Origin: JANYCG01 sp031386665
GTDB taxonomy: Bacteria; Pseudomonadota; Gammaproteobacteria; Burkholderiales; Burkholderiaceae_C
Assembly: GCA_031386665.1 (NCBI GenBank)
Contig: JANNCN010000184.1
Coordinates: 1-54,024 of the forward strand
DNA: 54,024 bases
Reading direction: 5' to 3'
Position numbers and translations under genes: made by a program. Below are positions 24,869-31,828 of this stretch, one piece after another (the first letter of the stretch is position 1; each line of letters begins with the position of its first letter). The notes under the pieces are model-generated. The model saw only the letters and a list, made by a program, of their open reading frames with translations, was not told the DNA's origin and did no database searches.

Positions 24869-25713
24869 CTAGGAGTTCCACTGTGACACCCGAGCAAGTC
24901 ACTGGCGAGTTCGAACGCTACGAGGCCGAGCTGGCTCGAATTCACGCTTCGTTCAAGCACACACGCGATGGCATTCACATTGCCCAGGGTGACGACCCAC
25001 TCTATCGGCAGTCCGCTCGCGAGCTCGTTGATCTCTACAACGACGCACTTGGAAGAAACTCCTACGCTGCCCAGATCGCACACGAATACCAGAGCGGCTT
25101 CGGTTACCTCGGCGCGCCTTCTTTGAAGGGGGTCGAGAACGTTTTGGGCGTGGTGCGCGCATCCCTGACTCGGTTACGACGGAATCCGGACTTGCTCACC
25201 CAAACCAAGGCGCAGGAATCACTTCGAACGAGGGAGAACGTGTTCCTCATCCATGGTCGCGACGAGGCGAAATGGCGAGAGCTCAAGGACATTGTTCAAT
25301 CGGAATTCCGTCTTAACCCAATCGTCCTGATGCAACAGCCTGACGCAGGGGCCAAGACTGTCATCGAGAAATTCGAACACTACGCCGAGACCTGCGCCTA
25401 CGCCATCGCTGTCTTTACCCCCGACGACGAAGTCACTGCCGGAACCGAGACATACCTTCAAGCGCGCCTCAACGTCATCTACGAACTTGGATGGTTTTGT
25501 GGCAGGCTCAGTCGTGGCAATGTCATGCTACTGCTCAGGGAGGAAACCTCGATGTTCTCTGACTTCGGCGGCATCATCCAGAAGCGCTTCGTGAGCAATG
25601 TTTCCGAGAAGATCGTCGGGATTCGCAAAGACCTTGAGGCGGCCGGTGTGCTTCCAAAAGCCTAGGCCTAACGAATAAGGTTAGATCGCGCTTGCCGCGA
25701 TCTGAACCGGTTG
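24863..25713 (+). mobile_element. Integron gene cassette
   Basis: The cassette runs from the recombination point in G|TTAGGC to that in G|TTGGAC, about 851 bp, with one gene and its own attC. Its first bases TTAGGC are the exact complement of GCCTAA at the start of its attC, as expected for a cassette inserted from a circle. The match extends to twelve bases, GTTAGGCCTAGG at one end against CCTAGGCCTAAC at the other. With the integrase destroyed, the cassette is probably immobile unless integrase is supplied in trans. Confidence 0.82.
24883..25665 (+). CDS. TIR-like predicted nucleotide-binding protein (PF10137-type), integron cassette gene
   Basis: A protein of 260 residues. The C-terminal half (about 120-255) has the hallmarks of the PF10137 TIR-like domain: NVFLIHGRDEAKWRELKDIV, then QQPDAGAKTVIEKFEHY, FTPDDEV, and ARLNVIYELGWFCGRL with the conserved N-x2-E-x-G. 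Domains of this kind occur in CBASS/Pycsar-type effectors and as stand-alone proteins; many TIR domains degrade NAD. The N-terminal 115 residues are helical and unfamiliar, perhaps a sensor or oligomerisation part. The start is GTG at 24883 with AGGAG seven nt upstream, inside the cassette. It is the only cassette gene. A defence role is inference; no cyclase or other partner is adjacent. Confidence 0.8.
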   Translation: MTPEQVTGEFERYEAELARIHASFKHTRDGIHIAQGDDPLYRQSARELVDLYNDALGRNSYAAQIAHEYQSGFGYLGAPSLKGVENVLGVVRASLTRLRRNPDLLTQTKAQESLRTRENVFLIHGRDEAKWRELKDIVQSEFRLNPIVLMQQPDAGAKTVIEKFEHYAETCAYAIAVFTPDDEVTAGTETYLQARLNVIYELGWFCGRLSRGNVMLLLREETSMFSDFGGIIQKRFVSNVSEKIVGIRKDLEAAGVLPKA

Positions 25714-25719
25714 TTGGAC
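25666..25719 (+). other. attC recombination site (59-base element), 54 bp
   Basis: It begins with GCCTAAC (RYYYAAC, 25666-25672) and ends with GTTGGAC (GTTRRRY, 25713-25719). Between them GGTTAGATCGCG (25679-25690) pairs with CGCGATCTGAACC in the right half except for one extra unpaired base, the extrahelical base typical of attC sites that are recombined as folded single strands. It follows the TIR-like gene's stop immediately. Confidence 0.85.
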
Positions 25720-25955
25720 GAGCCCGGCTGGAGTAGCGCCTGAGCCACTGAAAATATCTTTTGAAACTTTTGTTGCGTCAGTGGCATTCGGGCCACGCAG
25801 TCTGCTGTCGGTGTTGCATCAGCGCGTCATTGCAAAGCTGCTGCGACGAATTGCTAATTTTTTTGCTACGCACGCCAACCGGTTTTTACCTCACCAGCGC
25901 GAACCCATCCACAGCGCCCACCAAGGCACAGGCTTGTAGTTGGTGCGGGCGTAAT

Positions 25956-26180
25956 CTACTTGCTTAAATGGCCTTCGAGCGTGGCCAGTGGAGGCTCGGC
26001 CACGGATGGCAGTATCCTTCGGCGCACGATCAGCATTGGCGCGCCGCAGGAAGTGCACAGCAGTTGAGGACGTGGCTTAGCGTGGGCGGGTGTAATGACT
26101 AGGGTTGCTGGGCCTTGCGTTAGCTTCGCAGAGCGGTCGACAACACTTTCAATTGTGTGTAGTTGTGTGTATAATTCCAC
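25956..26180 (-). pseudogene. Possible IS91-family transposase C-terminal fragment
   Basis: A 74-codon open frame with a C-x2-C-G-x-P-M zinc-ribbon motif near its middle (CTSCGAPMLIV), similar in style to the last part of IS91-like transposases. The catalytic HUH region is absent and the frame appears shifted at its end. The call rests on one motif and is weak; a fragment of an unrelated zinc-ribbon protein is the main alternative. Confidence 0.25.
26147..26175 (+). promoter_or_regulatory. Promoter of hicAB with direct repeats
   Basis: A perfect -10, TATAAT (26170-26175), has a weak -35, TTTCAA (26147-26152), 17 nt upstream. Between and over them lies the tandem repeat TTGTGTGTA-GTTGTGTGTA, a likely HicB or HicAB binding site. 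The start codon of hicA is only eight nt beyond the -10, so the transcript would begin at or next to the ATG. Confidence 0.55.
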
Positions 26181-26182
26181 GC

Positions 26183-26374
26183 ATGACCAGTAAAGAAATC
26201 ATCAAACGCCTGAGTTCTGAAGGTTGGTTTCTGGTGGGTGGTAAGGGCGATCATGAAAAGTTCAAGCACGCCACAGTACCCGGCCATGTGGTGGTGCCGC
26301 ACCCGCGCAAGGACATTGCAATCGGCACTTTGCGCAATATTTACCGCCAGGCGGGTTGGATTTGGAAGGAGTAA
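26183..26374 (+). CDS. hicA: HicA mRNA-interferase toxin
   Basis: A 63-residue HicA with the dsRBD-like fold. The N-terminal MTSKEIIKRLSSEGWFLVGG and KGDHEKFKH contain the catalytic His, and VVVPHPRKDIAIGTLRNI is the family's C-terminal signature. HicA cleaves mRNA without needing ribosomes. No ribosome-binding site precedes the ATG and the -10 box is eight nt away, so translation may be leaderless. hicB starts six nt after the stop. Confidence 0.92.
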   Translation: MTSKEIIKRLSSEGWFLVGGKGDHEKFKHATVPGHVVVPHPRKDIAIGTLRNIYRQAGWIWKE

Positions 26375-26380
26375 ATTTTT

Positions 26381-26785
26381 ATGCTGTACCCCGTTTACGT
26401 TCACCCCGGCGATAGTGACCACTCGCACGGTGCGCAGGTGCCTGACTTTCCCGGTTGCTTTAGCGCCGCAGACGATTGGCAAGACTTGCCAGCCAAAGTG
26501 CAGGAGGCTGTGGAGGTCTGGTTCATGGGCGAAGATTTAGACCTGCCCAAACCCACGGCGCTAGAAGTACTAACCGCCCGCGCAGAGTTCTCCGGCGGTG
26601 TGTGGATGTTGATTGACGTGGATGTTGCCCGTCTTGAGGTGCGTTCCAACCAAAAGCCAATGCGTATCAACATCTCTATCCCAGCTGGCTTAGTGCATGA
26701 CATTGACGACTACGCTCGTGCCCGTGGTGCGACTCGCAGCGGCTTTTTGGCGCAGGCCGCAAGGGCAGCGATGGCGCACCGCTGA
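26381..26785 (+). CDS. hicB: HicB antitoxin
   Basis: A 134-residue HicB. The N-terminal partial RNase H-like domain has VPDFPGCFSAADDWQDLPAK, and the C-terminal ribbon-helix-helix is MRINISIPAGLVHDIDDYAR followed by TRSGFLAQAAR. It neutralises HicA and binds the operon's operator. GGAAGGAG lies just upstream of the ATG. The N-terminal toxin-binding half and the DNA-binding half are both intact. Confidence 0.92.
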   Translation: MLYPVYVHPGDSDHSHGAQVPDFPGCFSAADDWQDLPAKVQEAVEVWFMGEDLDLPKPTALEVLTARAEFSGGVWMLIDVDVARLEVRSNQKPMRINISIPAGLVHDIDDYARARGATRSGFLAQAARAAMAHR

Positions 26786-26820
26786 ATTCAACCTTAGGCG
26801 CATTCATAATTTGATTCGCC

Positions 26821-27372
26821 ATGGCATCCACCGACAAAAAGTACCAATTCAAAGCCAAACTGCTGCGTCCTGCGACGATGGGCGGCGAGTTGCCGTGGGC
26901 TTTTGTCGTTTTGCCGAAGGACGTGAGCGCCAAGCTTCCCAGGCGCGGAAGAACCACGGTGGACGGCACCCTTAACGGCCAGTCTTTTCGCGCAACACTT
27001 GAGCCAGATGGCAAATTAAGCCATTGGTTGCAGGTCGATTTGGAACTGCTGGAGGCGGCAGGCGCAGACTTTGGCGACCTTGCCACGTTGGAGATTTTGC
27101 CCGTGGCGCAAGAGCCAGAACCTGTAGTACCGCCAGATCTGCAAGCCGCATTGGCCGCGTCTGCTGCGCCGCGCGCAGTGTGGGACGACACAAGCACCAT
27201 CGCTCGTGTCGATTGGATTCATTGGATCACGTCAGCCAAGCAGGCCAAGACCCGAGCGAAGCGGATTGCCAATGCGTGTGACATGCTCGCGTCGGGCAAT
27301 CGGCGGGTTTGCTGCTTCGATCCGTCTGGCTTTTACAGCAAAGCCCTCAGCGCACCCAAGGTGGCGGTCTAG
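26821..27372 (+). CDS. DUF1905/YdeI-OmdA domain protein
   Basis: A protein of 183 residues with two parts. The N-terminal DUF1905 beta-barrel includes WAFVVLPKDVSAKLPRRGRT and ATLEPDGKLSHWLQV. The C-terminal OmdA (YdeI-type) helical domain includes WIHWITSAKQAKTRAKRI and ACDMLASGNRRVCCFD. Family members have been linked to bacteriocin or antimicrobial protection, but their biochemistry is not established, so no function is assigned. It follows hicB by 35 nt on the same strand and may be cotranscribed. Confidence 0.8.
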   Translation: MASTDKKYQFKAKLLRPATMGGELPWAFVVLPKDVSAKLPRRGRTTVDGTLNGQSFRATLEPDGKLSHWLQVDLELLEAAGADFGDLATLEILPVAQEPEPVVPPDLQAALAASAAPRAVWDDTSTIARVDWIHWITSAKQAKTRAKRIANACDMLASGNRRVCCFDPSGFYSKALSAPKVAV

Positions 27373-27405
27373 CGCGATGTTTTGAATCAACAGGAATGGA
27401 GCACT

Positions 27406-27963
27406 ATGAACGGACTCATCTTTCGCGTGGTCGATGCGTTTCCTGAGCCAGACTATGCAGCGCTGGCGGGCGAGGCGTTCGCAGACTTCGCCCCTTCGCC
27501 GTTGCTCGTAGATGTGTTGGCAGCAGAGGCCACTACAAGCCCGGTTAAGCCAAAAACCGACGGCGATGGCGCGCTGCGTATTGGCGTGTTTCGGGGGCAG
27601 GCGCTGGTTGCATGGACCTACGCGCGGCGCGAAGGGGCGCAGCACTTGCACATGGGCAACTCAGGGGTTGCTTTGGGCGAGCGGCGCAGCGGGGTTTACT
27701 CAGAACTCGTGCGACGGGTGATCGACCACGCGACGTCGCTTAGGTACACGGCTATACATTCCAGGCACGTGGCTGGCAACAACGCGGTCATCATCGCCAA
27801 GCTCAAGCTCGGCTTTTTCGTGTCGGGTTTTGAATATTCGGAAGTTTATGGGCCGCTGGTGCGGCTCACCTATCTGCCGGGCAAGCTTCGGCAAAGCTTG
27901 TACCGAACCCGCTCGTCACCTATCCGGCAGGCCCTGCACACTGACGCCCCGCCACCAGCTTGA
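27406..27963 (+). CDS. GNAT-like acetyltransferase
   Basis: A protein of 185 residues. The central part resembles a GNAT fold: beta-strand GALRIGVFRGQALVAWTYAR, then GVALGERRSGVYSELVRRVID in the acetyl-CoA loop region and NNAVIIAKLKLGFFVSGFEY as the C-terminal N-x-xA-xx-(Y/F)-x-k-x-GF pattern. The acetyl acceptor is unknown. The ATG at 27406 has GGAG eight nt upstream. Its stop overlaps a possible TTG start of the next gene. Confidence 0.7.
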   Translation: MNGLIFRVVDAFPEPDYAALAGEAFADFAPSPLLVDVLAAEATTSPVKPKTDGDGALRIGVFRGQALVAWTYARREGAQHLHMGNSGVALGERRSGVYSELVRRVIDHATSLRYTAIHSRHVAGNNAVIIAKLKLGFFVSGFEYSEVYGPLVRLTYLPGKLRQSLYRTRSSPIRQALHTDAPPPA

Positions 27964-27974
27964 ACCTTCAAATC

Positions 27975-28472
27975 ATGAGCCAACGCAGCTTCAAAATCGT
28001 CGCCACTCTTTGGACGGCAACGCTATTTTGCTGCTTTGGCACCGCATGTTCAACCAAGGGCGCGCCCATGACCGATGTCGTTTTGACGAGGGAATCCGTC
28101 GTCCAGTTTTTGAACCTATTCGAAGAGATCGCCGAGGCCGAGAATTTCGACCAGGTTCAAGACATGGTTCATGACAATGCGTTTTTCCGCTTCAACGATG
28201 GTGATTTTGTCGGCAAGCAAGCCGTTCGCGGCGCATTCGAGAAGACCTGGAAGGGCAGCGCCAATGTGCGCAAGGAGCGTTTCTACCTCACAGATATTCA
28301 AGTTTTAAGCCTTGACGCAGCCAGTGCAACCGCGACCTACACCTACAACTGGGAAGGCAACATGGATGGCAAGTCCTTTCGCATTCAAGGCCGAGGCACG
28401 CGGGTTCTGGTGGTCGAAAAGGGGCGGCTGCAAATCATCCACGAACACCTTAGCCGCTACCCAAAGCCGTGA
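27975..28472 (+). CDS. Lipoprotein with NTF2/SnoaL-like domain
   Basis: About 165 residues. A short signal peptide ends in a lipobox-like FGTACS, so the mature protein is probably membrane-anchored. The remainder looks like the cone-shaped NTF2/SnoaL fold (VVQFLNLFEEIAEAENFDQV, later WEGNMDGKSFRIQGRGTRVL and IIHEHLS). Such domains bind small ligands or act as simple isomerases; no function is assigned. A TTG at 27960, overlapping the previous stop, is an alternative start. Confidence 0.65.
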   Translation: MSQRSFKIVATLWTATLFCCFGTACSTKGAPMTDVVLTRESVVQFLNLFEEIAEAENFDQVQDMVHDNAFFRFNDGDFVGKQAVRGAFEKTWKGSANVRKERFYLTDIQVLSLDAASATATYTYNWEGNMDGKSFRIQGRGTRVLVVEKGRLQIIHEHLSRYPKP

Positions 28473-28511
28473 AACCTAAGTCATTTTCGCGAAGTCGTGC
28501 CCGCTGTAATG

Positions 28512-28624
28512 TGCTATTTAAATAATAGCAAACTATTGAATTAATTCGAGACCTAGAGGCCTAATTCATTCAAAAATTGCGGAAAGTCGCCGAATTTCGC
28601 CAAATTTACCACAAATGTGGTAAA
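28512..28624 (+). repeat. Modular intergenic repeat, copy D (ACCACA/TGTGGT-type hairpin)
   Basis: TGCTATT (28512-28518) pairs with AATAGCA (28524-28530). The core ATTCGAGACCTAGAGGCCT.. is at 28544-28566, and the palindrome TTTACCACA-AA-TGTGGTAAA at 28605-28624. This is the same palindrome as copy C with longer arms. It lies between the NTF2-like lipoprotein gene and the BLUF gene and is followed at once by a tandem nine-base repeat. Confidence 0.83.
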
Positions 28625-28669
28625 AATTGACGAAATTGACGAAATTGGCGAAATTGACGAAATTGATAG
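28625..28669 (+). repeat. Tandem 9-bp repeat, about 4.7 units
   Basis: The unit AATTGACGA is repeated from 28625 to 28669, with one unit reading AATTGGCGA and the last partial. It starts on the base after the palindrome of repeat copy D. In one frame it reads Ile-Asp-Glu repeats, but that open frame has no ribosome site and is not called a gene. Confidence 0.85.
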
Positions 28670-28808
28670 TGACTGTGTTTGTGAGTCGCCACGCAAACCA
28701 ATGCACCTTGCGCGCTGCACGCTCATTGAATGGCAAGATTGGCACCAAAGTCCACAATACGCAAGGGACAACACACAACTGACGCGAGCTTGCTGCTAGC
28801 ATCAGGCA

Positions 28809-29261
28809 ATGACCTACCAGATCATCTATTCTTCAGAATCTGCCAAGCCGATGCTATCGGATGATCTCGAGGACATCCTTCAACATGCTCGCAGCAGCAA
28901 TGCCAGCAAAAACATGACAGGGGCGCTGGTCTATGTGGACGGCTTGTTCCTTCAGATCCTTGAAGGTGACGCCGCTGCTGTACAGAGTGTGATGGCGAGA
29001 ATTGCAAGCGATGTGCGCCACGAGGCGGTTACCGTCTTGAAGGCCGTTGAAATTCCGTCTCGGATCTTCAGCGATTGGAATATGGCCTATGTCAGCGCCA
29101 CCCAGGAGCAAATTGCCCAATGGGCCGGCCTCTGCGCCACCGCAGAAACGCCACAGGTTCTGGCAGGCCTGCGGCAAGACCCACTGAAGGTCGCCCAAGT
29201 GGTCCAAAGCATTCTTTCCGTCCTGCTGCCGGAGCCCGCTGCCCAAGCCCTTGCAGACTGA
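28809..29261 (+). CDS. BLUF-domain blue-light photoreceptor
   Basis: A protein of 150 residues, almost all BLUF domain. The flavin-binding residues are in place: Tyr7 (YQIIYSS), Asn31 (ARSSNASKNMTGALVY), Gln49 (FLQILEG), and Trp90/Met92 (IFSDWNMAYV). The RH pair of the loop (SDVRHEAV) is also conserved. The C-terminal 45 residues form one or two helices, as in short BLUF proteins such as PixD/BlrB. With no attached output domain it would act by binding a partner. It is monocistronic between repeat copy D and the liv terminator. Confidence 0.88.
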   Translation: MTYQIIYSSESAKPMLSDDLEDILQHARSSNASKNMTGALVYVDGLFLQILEGDAAAVQSVMARIASDVRHEAVTVLKAVEIPSRIFSDWNMAYVSATQEQIAQWAGLCATAETPQVLAGLRQDPLKVAQVVQSILSVLLPEPAAQALAD

Positions 29262-29296
29262 ACCGCTTCACAATCCCATCAAACGATTCCCCCATG

Positions 29297-29326
29297 AAAA
29301 AGGGCCAAACCTCGCGGTTTGACCCT
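29297..29326 (-). terminator. Terminator of the liv-type operon (minus strand)
   Basis: AGGGCCAAACC (29301-29311) and GGTTTGACCCT (29316-29326) form an 11-bp stem with one mismatch and the loop TCGC. On the minus strand the stem is followed by five T residues (A residues 29297-29301 on the plus strand). It lies 30 nt after the stop of the last liv gene. On the plus strand there is no T-run, so it serves the minus strand. Confidence 0.82.
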
Positions 29327-29355
29327 ACAGCGTCTTGCGGGTCAACCCGCACGAT

Positions 29356-30537
29356 TCACTTGATGTATTCGGAAATCACTTTCCACTTACCATCGGTAAT
29401 TTGAGACAAGCGCGACGATTCGCTGCCCAAACGCTTGGTGGCGGTGAAGTTGGCGGGCGCGCTGCCAAACATGTCAGGCGGAATGGTCATGGTATCCATC
29501 GCCTTGATGAAGCTGTCGGTGTTCAGGCCCTTGCCGGCTTTGGTGGCGGCTTTGGCAAACGTGTCCACAATCGTGTAGCCGTAGACTGAAAAAACCGTCG
29601 GGTCTTCATTGAACTTGGTTTTGTACTTGCTGGCCCAGAACTGAATCGGCTTGGACGCGTCATCCAGGTACGGATTTTGAACCGTCATGGTGGCGTACAA
29701 ACCGTTCATGGCAGCACCGCCCAGTTTGTGAATCAAGTCGGTGTAACCCGCGCTAGACGCCAAGAAGGTCGGGCTGTAGCCCGACTTGCGCGCCGTGCCA
29801 ATGGTTCCAATCGTCTCCCGAATGATGGTGCCCATCACGATCAAATCGCAGCCCGATGCCTGCATTTTGGAGACTTGGGAAGAGAAGTCTGTCGCACCAC
29901 GTTTGTAAGATGTTTTCTCGGCCAACTCCATGCTGATCGTTTTCAATCCAGCCTCCGCACCGCGCTGCACTTCCAGGCCAAAGTCGTCGTCCTGGTAAAT
30001 AGTGCAAACTTTCTTGGCATTCTTTTCTTTCACCATTTTGGGCACAGCCAGACGCATTTGGTCAAAGTAGGTGGCTGCAAACGAATACTTCAGCCGATGA
30101 AATGGCTCGTACATCTCGCGCGCGGCCGTGATCGGGAAAAAATTGATGACGTTTTTTTCGAACTGAACAGGCATGGCCGCCAAGTTGTGGGCGGTGCCAA
30201 TGTGGCCCAGCATCATGAAAATTTTGTCTTGGTTCACCAGCTTTTGCGCAGCCAAAACCGCCTTTTTTGGGTCGTAAGCGGCGTCTTCCACAATCAGCTT
30301 CAGCTTCCGACCGTTGATGCCGCCTTGCTCGTTGATCTCGTCAACTGCCAGCATCATGCCCAAGCGGGCTTGCTTGCCAAAACCCGCAATCGGCCCCGAC
30401 AGATCCTGAATCGACCCCAGGGTGATTTCTGTGGCGCTGACGCCTTGCGCTGGCGGTGCCTTTTGCGCTTGCGCTTGGCTTGCGCACAAGGCAAGGGCCG
30501 CTGCTGTCCAAAAAATACGGGAGTTTTTCAAGTTCAT
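29356..30537 (-). CDS. ABC transporter substrate-binding protein (LivK-like), copy 1
   Basis: A protein of 393 residues with a cleavable signal peptide ending ...ASQAQAQ, followed by the Peripla_BP_6 fold: ITLGSIQDLSGPIAGFGKQA, GRKLKLIVEDAAYDPKKAV, and VCTIYQDDDFGLEV. It should bind a branched amino acid, or an aromatic or carboxylic compound, for the LivHMGF-type transporter encoded upstream. It is the last gene of the operon and a close tandem paralogue of the next protein. The start at 30537 gives a normal signal peptide; the longer open frame does not. Confidence 0.92.
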   Translation of the reverse strand: MNLKNSRIFWTAAALALCASQAQAQKAPPAQGVSATEITLGSIQDLSGPIAGFGKQARLGMMLAVDEINEQGGINGRKLKLIVEDAAYDPKKAVLAAQKLVNQDKIFMMLGHIGTAHNLAAMPVQFEKNVINFFPITAAREMYEPFHRLKYSFAATYFDQMRLAVPKMVKEKNAKKVCTIYQDDDFGLEVQRGAEAGLKTISMELAEKTSYKRGATDFSSQVSKMQASGCDLIVMGTIIRETIGTIGTARKSGYSPTFLASSAGYTDLIHKLGGAAMNGLYATMTVQNPYLDDASKPIQFWASKYKTKFNEDPTVFSVYGYTIVDTFAKAATKAGKGLNTDSFIKAMDTMTIPPDMFGSAPANFTATKRLGSESSRLSQITDGKWKVISEYIK

Positions 30538-30618
30538 CACATGCCTCTTTCGGTTGAATAAATGATCAAAAGCCCAGACCCACACACTCAAAAAAATAGA
30601 ATTGAACCAAACCACCTA

Positions 30619-31779
30619 TCAAGGTTTTGTGTACTCCGAAACCACGCGCCAGCGGCCATCCTGAATTTGAGAAACCCGCGATGCATCGGTTCCCAACCGC
30701 TTGGTCGCTGTGAAGGTGAACTCAGCGCTGCCAAAAATGTCAGGCGGAGTGGTCATGGTGTCCATCGCCTTGATGAAGCTTTCGGTTGACAACGCAGGCC
30801 CCGCTTTTTGCGCAGCCCGAATGAAAGTGTCAATAATTTGGTAGCCGTAAATCGACACAGAACCCGGGTCTTCATTGAACTTGGTTTTGTATTTGTTGGC
30901 CCAAAAGCGAATGGGTTGCGAGGTTTCATCCAGGTACGGATGCTGCACCGTCATCGTTGAATACATGCCGTCCATGGCCTTGCCGCCTAACTTGGGAATC
31001 AAATCGGTATAGGCTGCGTTGGGGCTTAAAAACACGGGGTTGAAGCCAGTTTTGCGCGACTCGCCAATGGCCCCAATCGTCTCCCTGATGATGGTTCCAA
31101 GCACGACAAAATCGCAGTTCGCGGCCTTCATCTTGGCAACCTGAGACGAAAAGTCGGTGGCACCGCGCTTGAATGAAGTCTTTTCGATGACCTCCAGGTT
31201 GATTGTTTTAAGACCTGCCTCAGCACCGCGCTGTACTTCCAGCCCATAGTCGTCGTCTTGGTAAATGGTGCAAACGCGCTTGGCATTTTTCTCTTTGACG
31301 AGTTTGGGCAAGGCGGTGCGAATTTGGTCATAGTAAGTCACAGCAAACGAGTATTTCAACCGATGAAACGGTTCGTACATGTCACGCGCCGCTGTGATCG
31401 GCAAAAAATTGATGACGTTCTTTTCAAACTGAACCGGCATGGCGGCATTGTTGTGCGCTGTGCCCACGTGCCCGGCCATGATGAAAATTTTGTCCTGGTT
31501 GACAAGCTTTTGCGCTCCCAACACCGCCTTTTTTGGGTCGTAGCCAGAGTCTTCCGTCAGCAGCTTCAGTTTGCGCCCATGCACCCCGCCTTGCTCATTG
31601 ACCTCATCAATTCTGAGCTGCATGCCAAATTTGGCCTGTTTGCCGTAAGAGGCCAACGGCCCCGACATGTCTTGAATGGTGCCAATCACAATTTCGGTTT
31701 TACTCACGCCTTGCTGCGCGACAGAGCTGAGGGAGGCGAAGGCCAATGCGACAAGTGCTGCGGTGGGTTTGAGTTTCAT
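30619..31779 (-). CDS. ABC transporter substrate-binding protein (LivK-like), copy 2
   Basis: A protein of 386 residues with signal peptide MKLKPTAALVALAFASLSSVAQ. It shares most positions with copy 1 along its whole length (for example NQDKIF, AMPVQFEKNVINF, EPFHRLKYSFA and TIIRETIG). Differences cluster around likely ligand-contact loops such as IQDMSGPLASYGK against IQDLSGPIAGFGK. The two genes therefore probably arose by tandem duplication and may widen or tune the substrate range of one transporter. It follows the acyl-CoA ligase by 49 nt. Confidence 0.92.
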   Translation of the reverse strand: MKLKPTAALVALAFASLSSVAQQGVSKTEIVIGTIQDMSGPLASYGKQAKFGMQLRIDEVNEQGGVHGRKLKLLTEDSGYDPKKAVLGAQKLVNQDKIFIMAGHVGTAHNNAAMPVQFEKNVINFLPITAARDMYEPFHRLKYSFAVTYYDQIRTALPKLVKEKNAKRVCTIYQDDDYGLEVQRGAEAGLKTINLEVIEKTSFKRGATDFSSQVAKMKAANCDFVVLGTIIRETIGAIGESRKTGFNPVFLSPNAAYTDLIPKLGGKAMDGMYSTMTVQHPYLDETSQPIRFWANKYKTKFNEDPGSVSIYGYQIIDTFIRAAQKAGPALSTESFIKAMDTMTTPPDIFGSAEFTFTATKRLGTDASRVSQIQDGRWRVVSEYTKP

Positions 31780-31828
31780 AGCGATTCCTGCTTAAAAATT
31801 TAGCGTTTAAATTGGGTGGGGCTGCAAT

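Larger units (their letters stand above)
25720..26182. other. Gene-poor stretch between attC and hicA with degraded coding traces
   Basis: No intact gene was recognised. On the minus strand at 25956-26180 an open frame contains the zinc-ribbon-like LLCTSCGAPMLIVRRR. In another minus-strand frame just beyond it are residues QVDYARTNYKPVPWWALW followed by a stop. This looks like a broken C-terminus, possibly of an IS91-type transposase. No second attC or GTCCAAC partner for the GTTGGAC site was seen, so any second cassette has been lost or damaged. Confidence 0.4.

Noticed and set aside
24565..25083. 172-codon minus-strand open frame taken as one gene
   Set aside because: Only its last 40 residues match integron integrase; the first part is antisense to the TIR-like cassette gene and crosses the attI core site.
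26381..28472. Further integron cassettes between hicB and the BLUF gene
   Set aside because: No RYYYAAC/GTTRRRY pairs with folding arms were found between these genes, and several genes are too tightly spaced or overlapping for cassette borders.
28512..28669. CRISPR array
   Set aside because: Repeats are contiguous nine-mers without spacers, and no cas genes are present anywhere in the window.
28617..28799. Small open frame with Ile-Asp-Glu repeats
   Set aside because: It is produced by the tandem nine-base repeat, lacks a ribosome site and shows no similarity.
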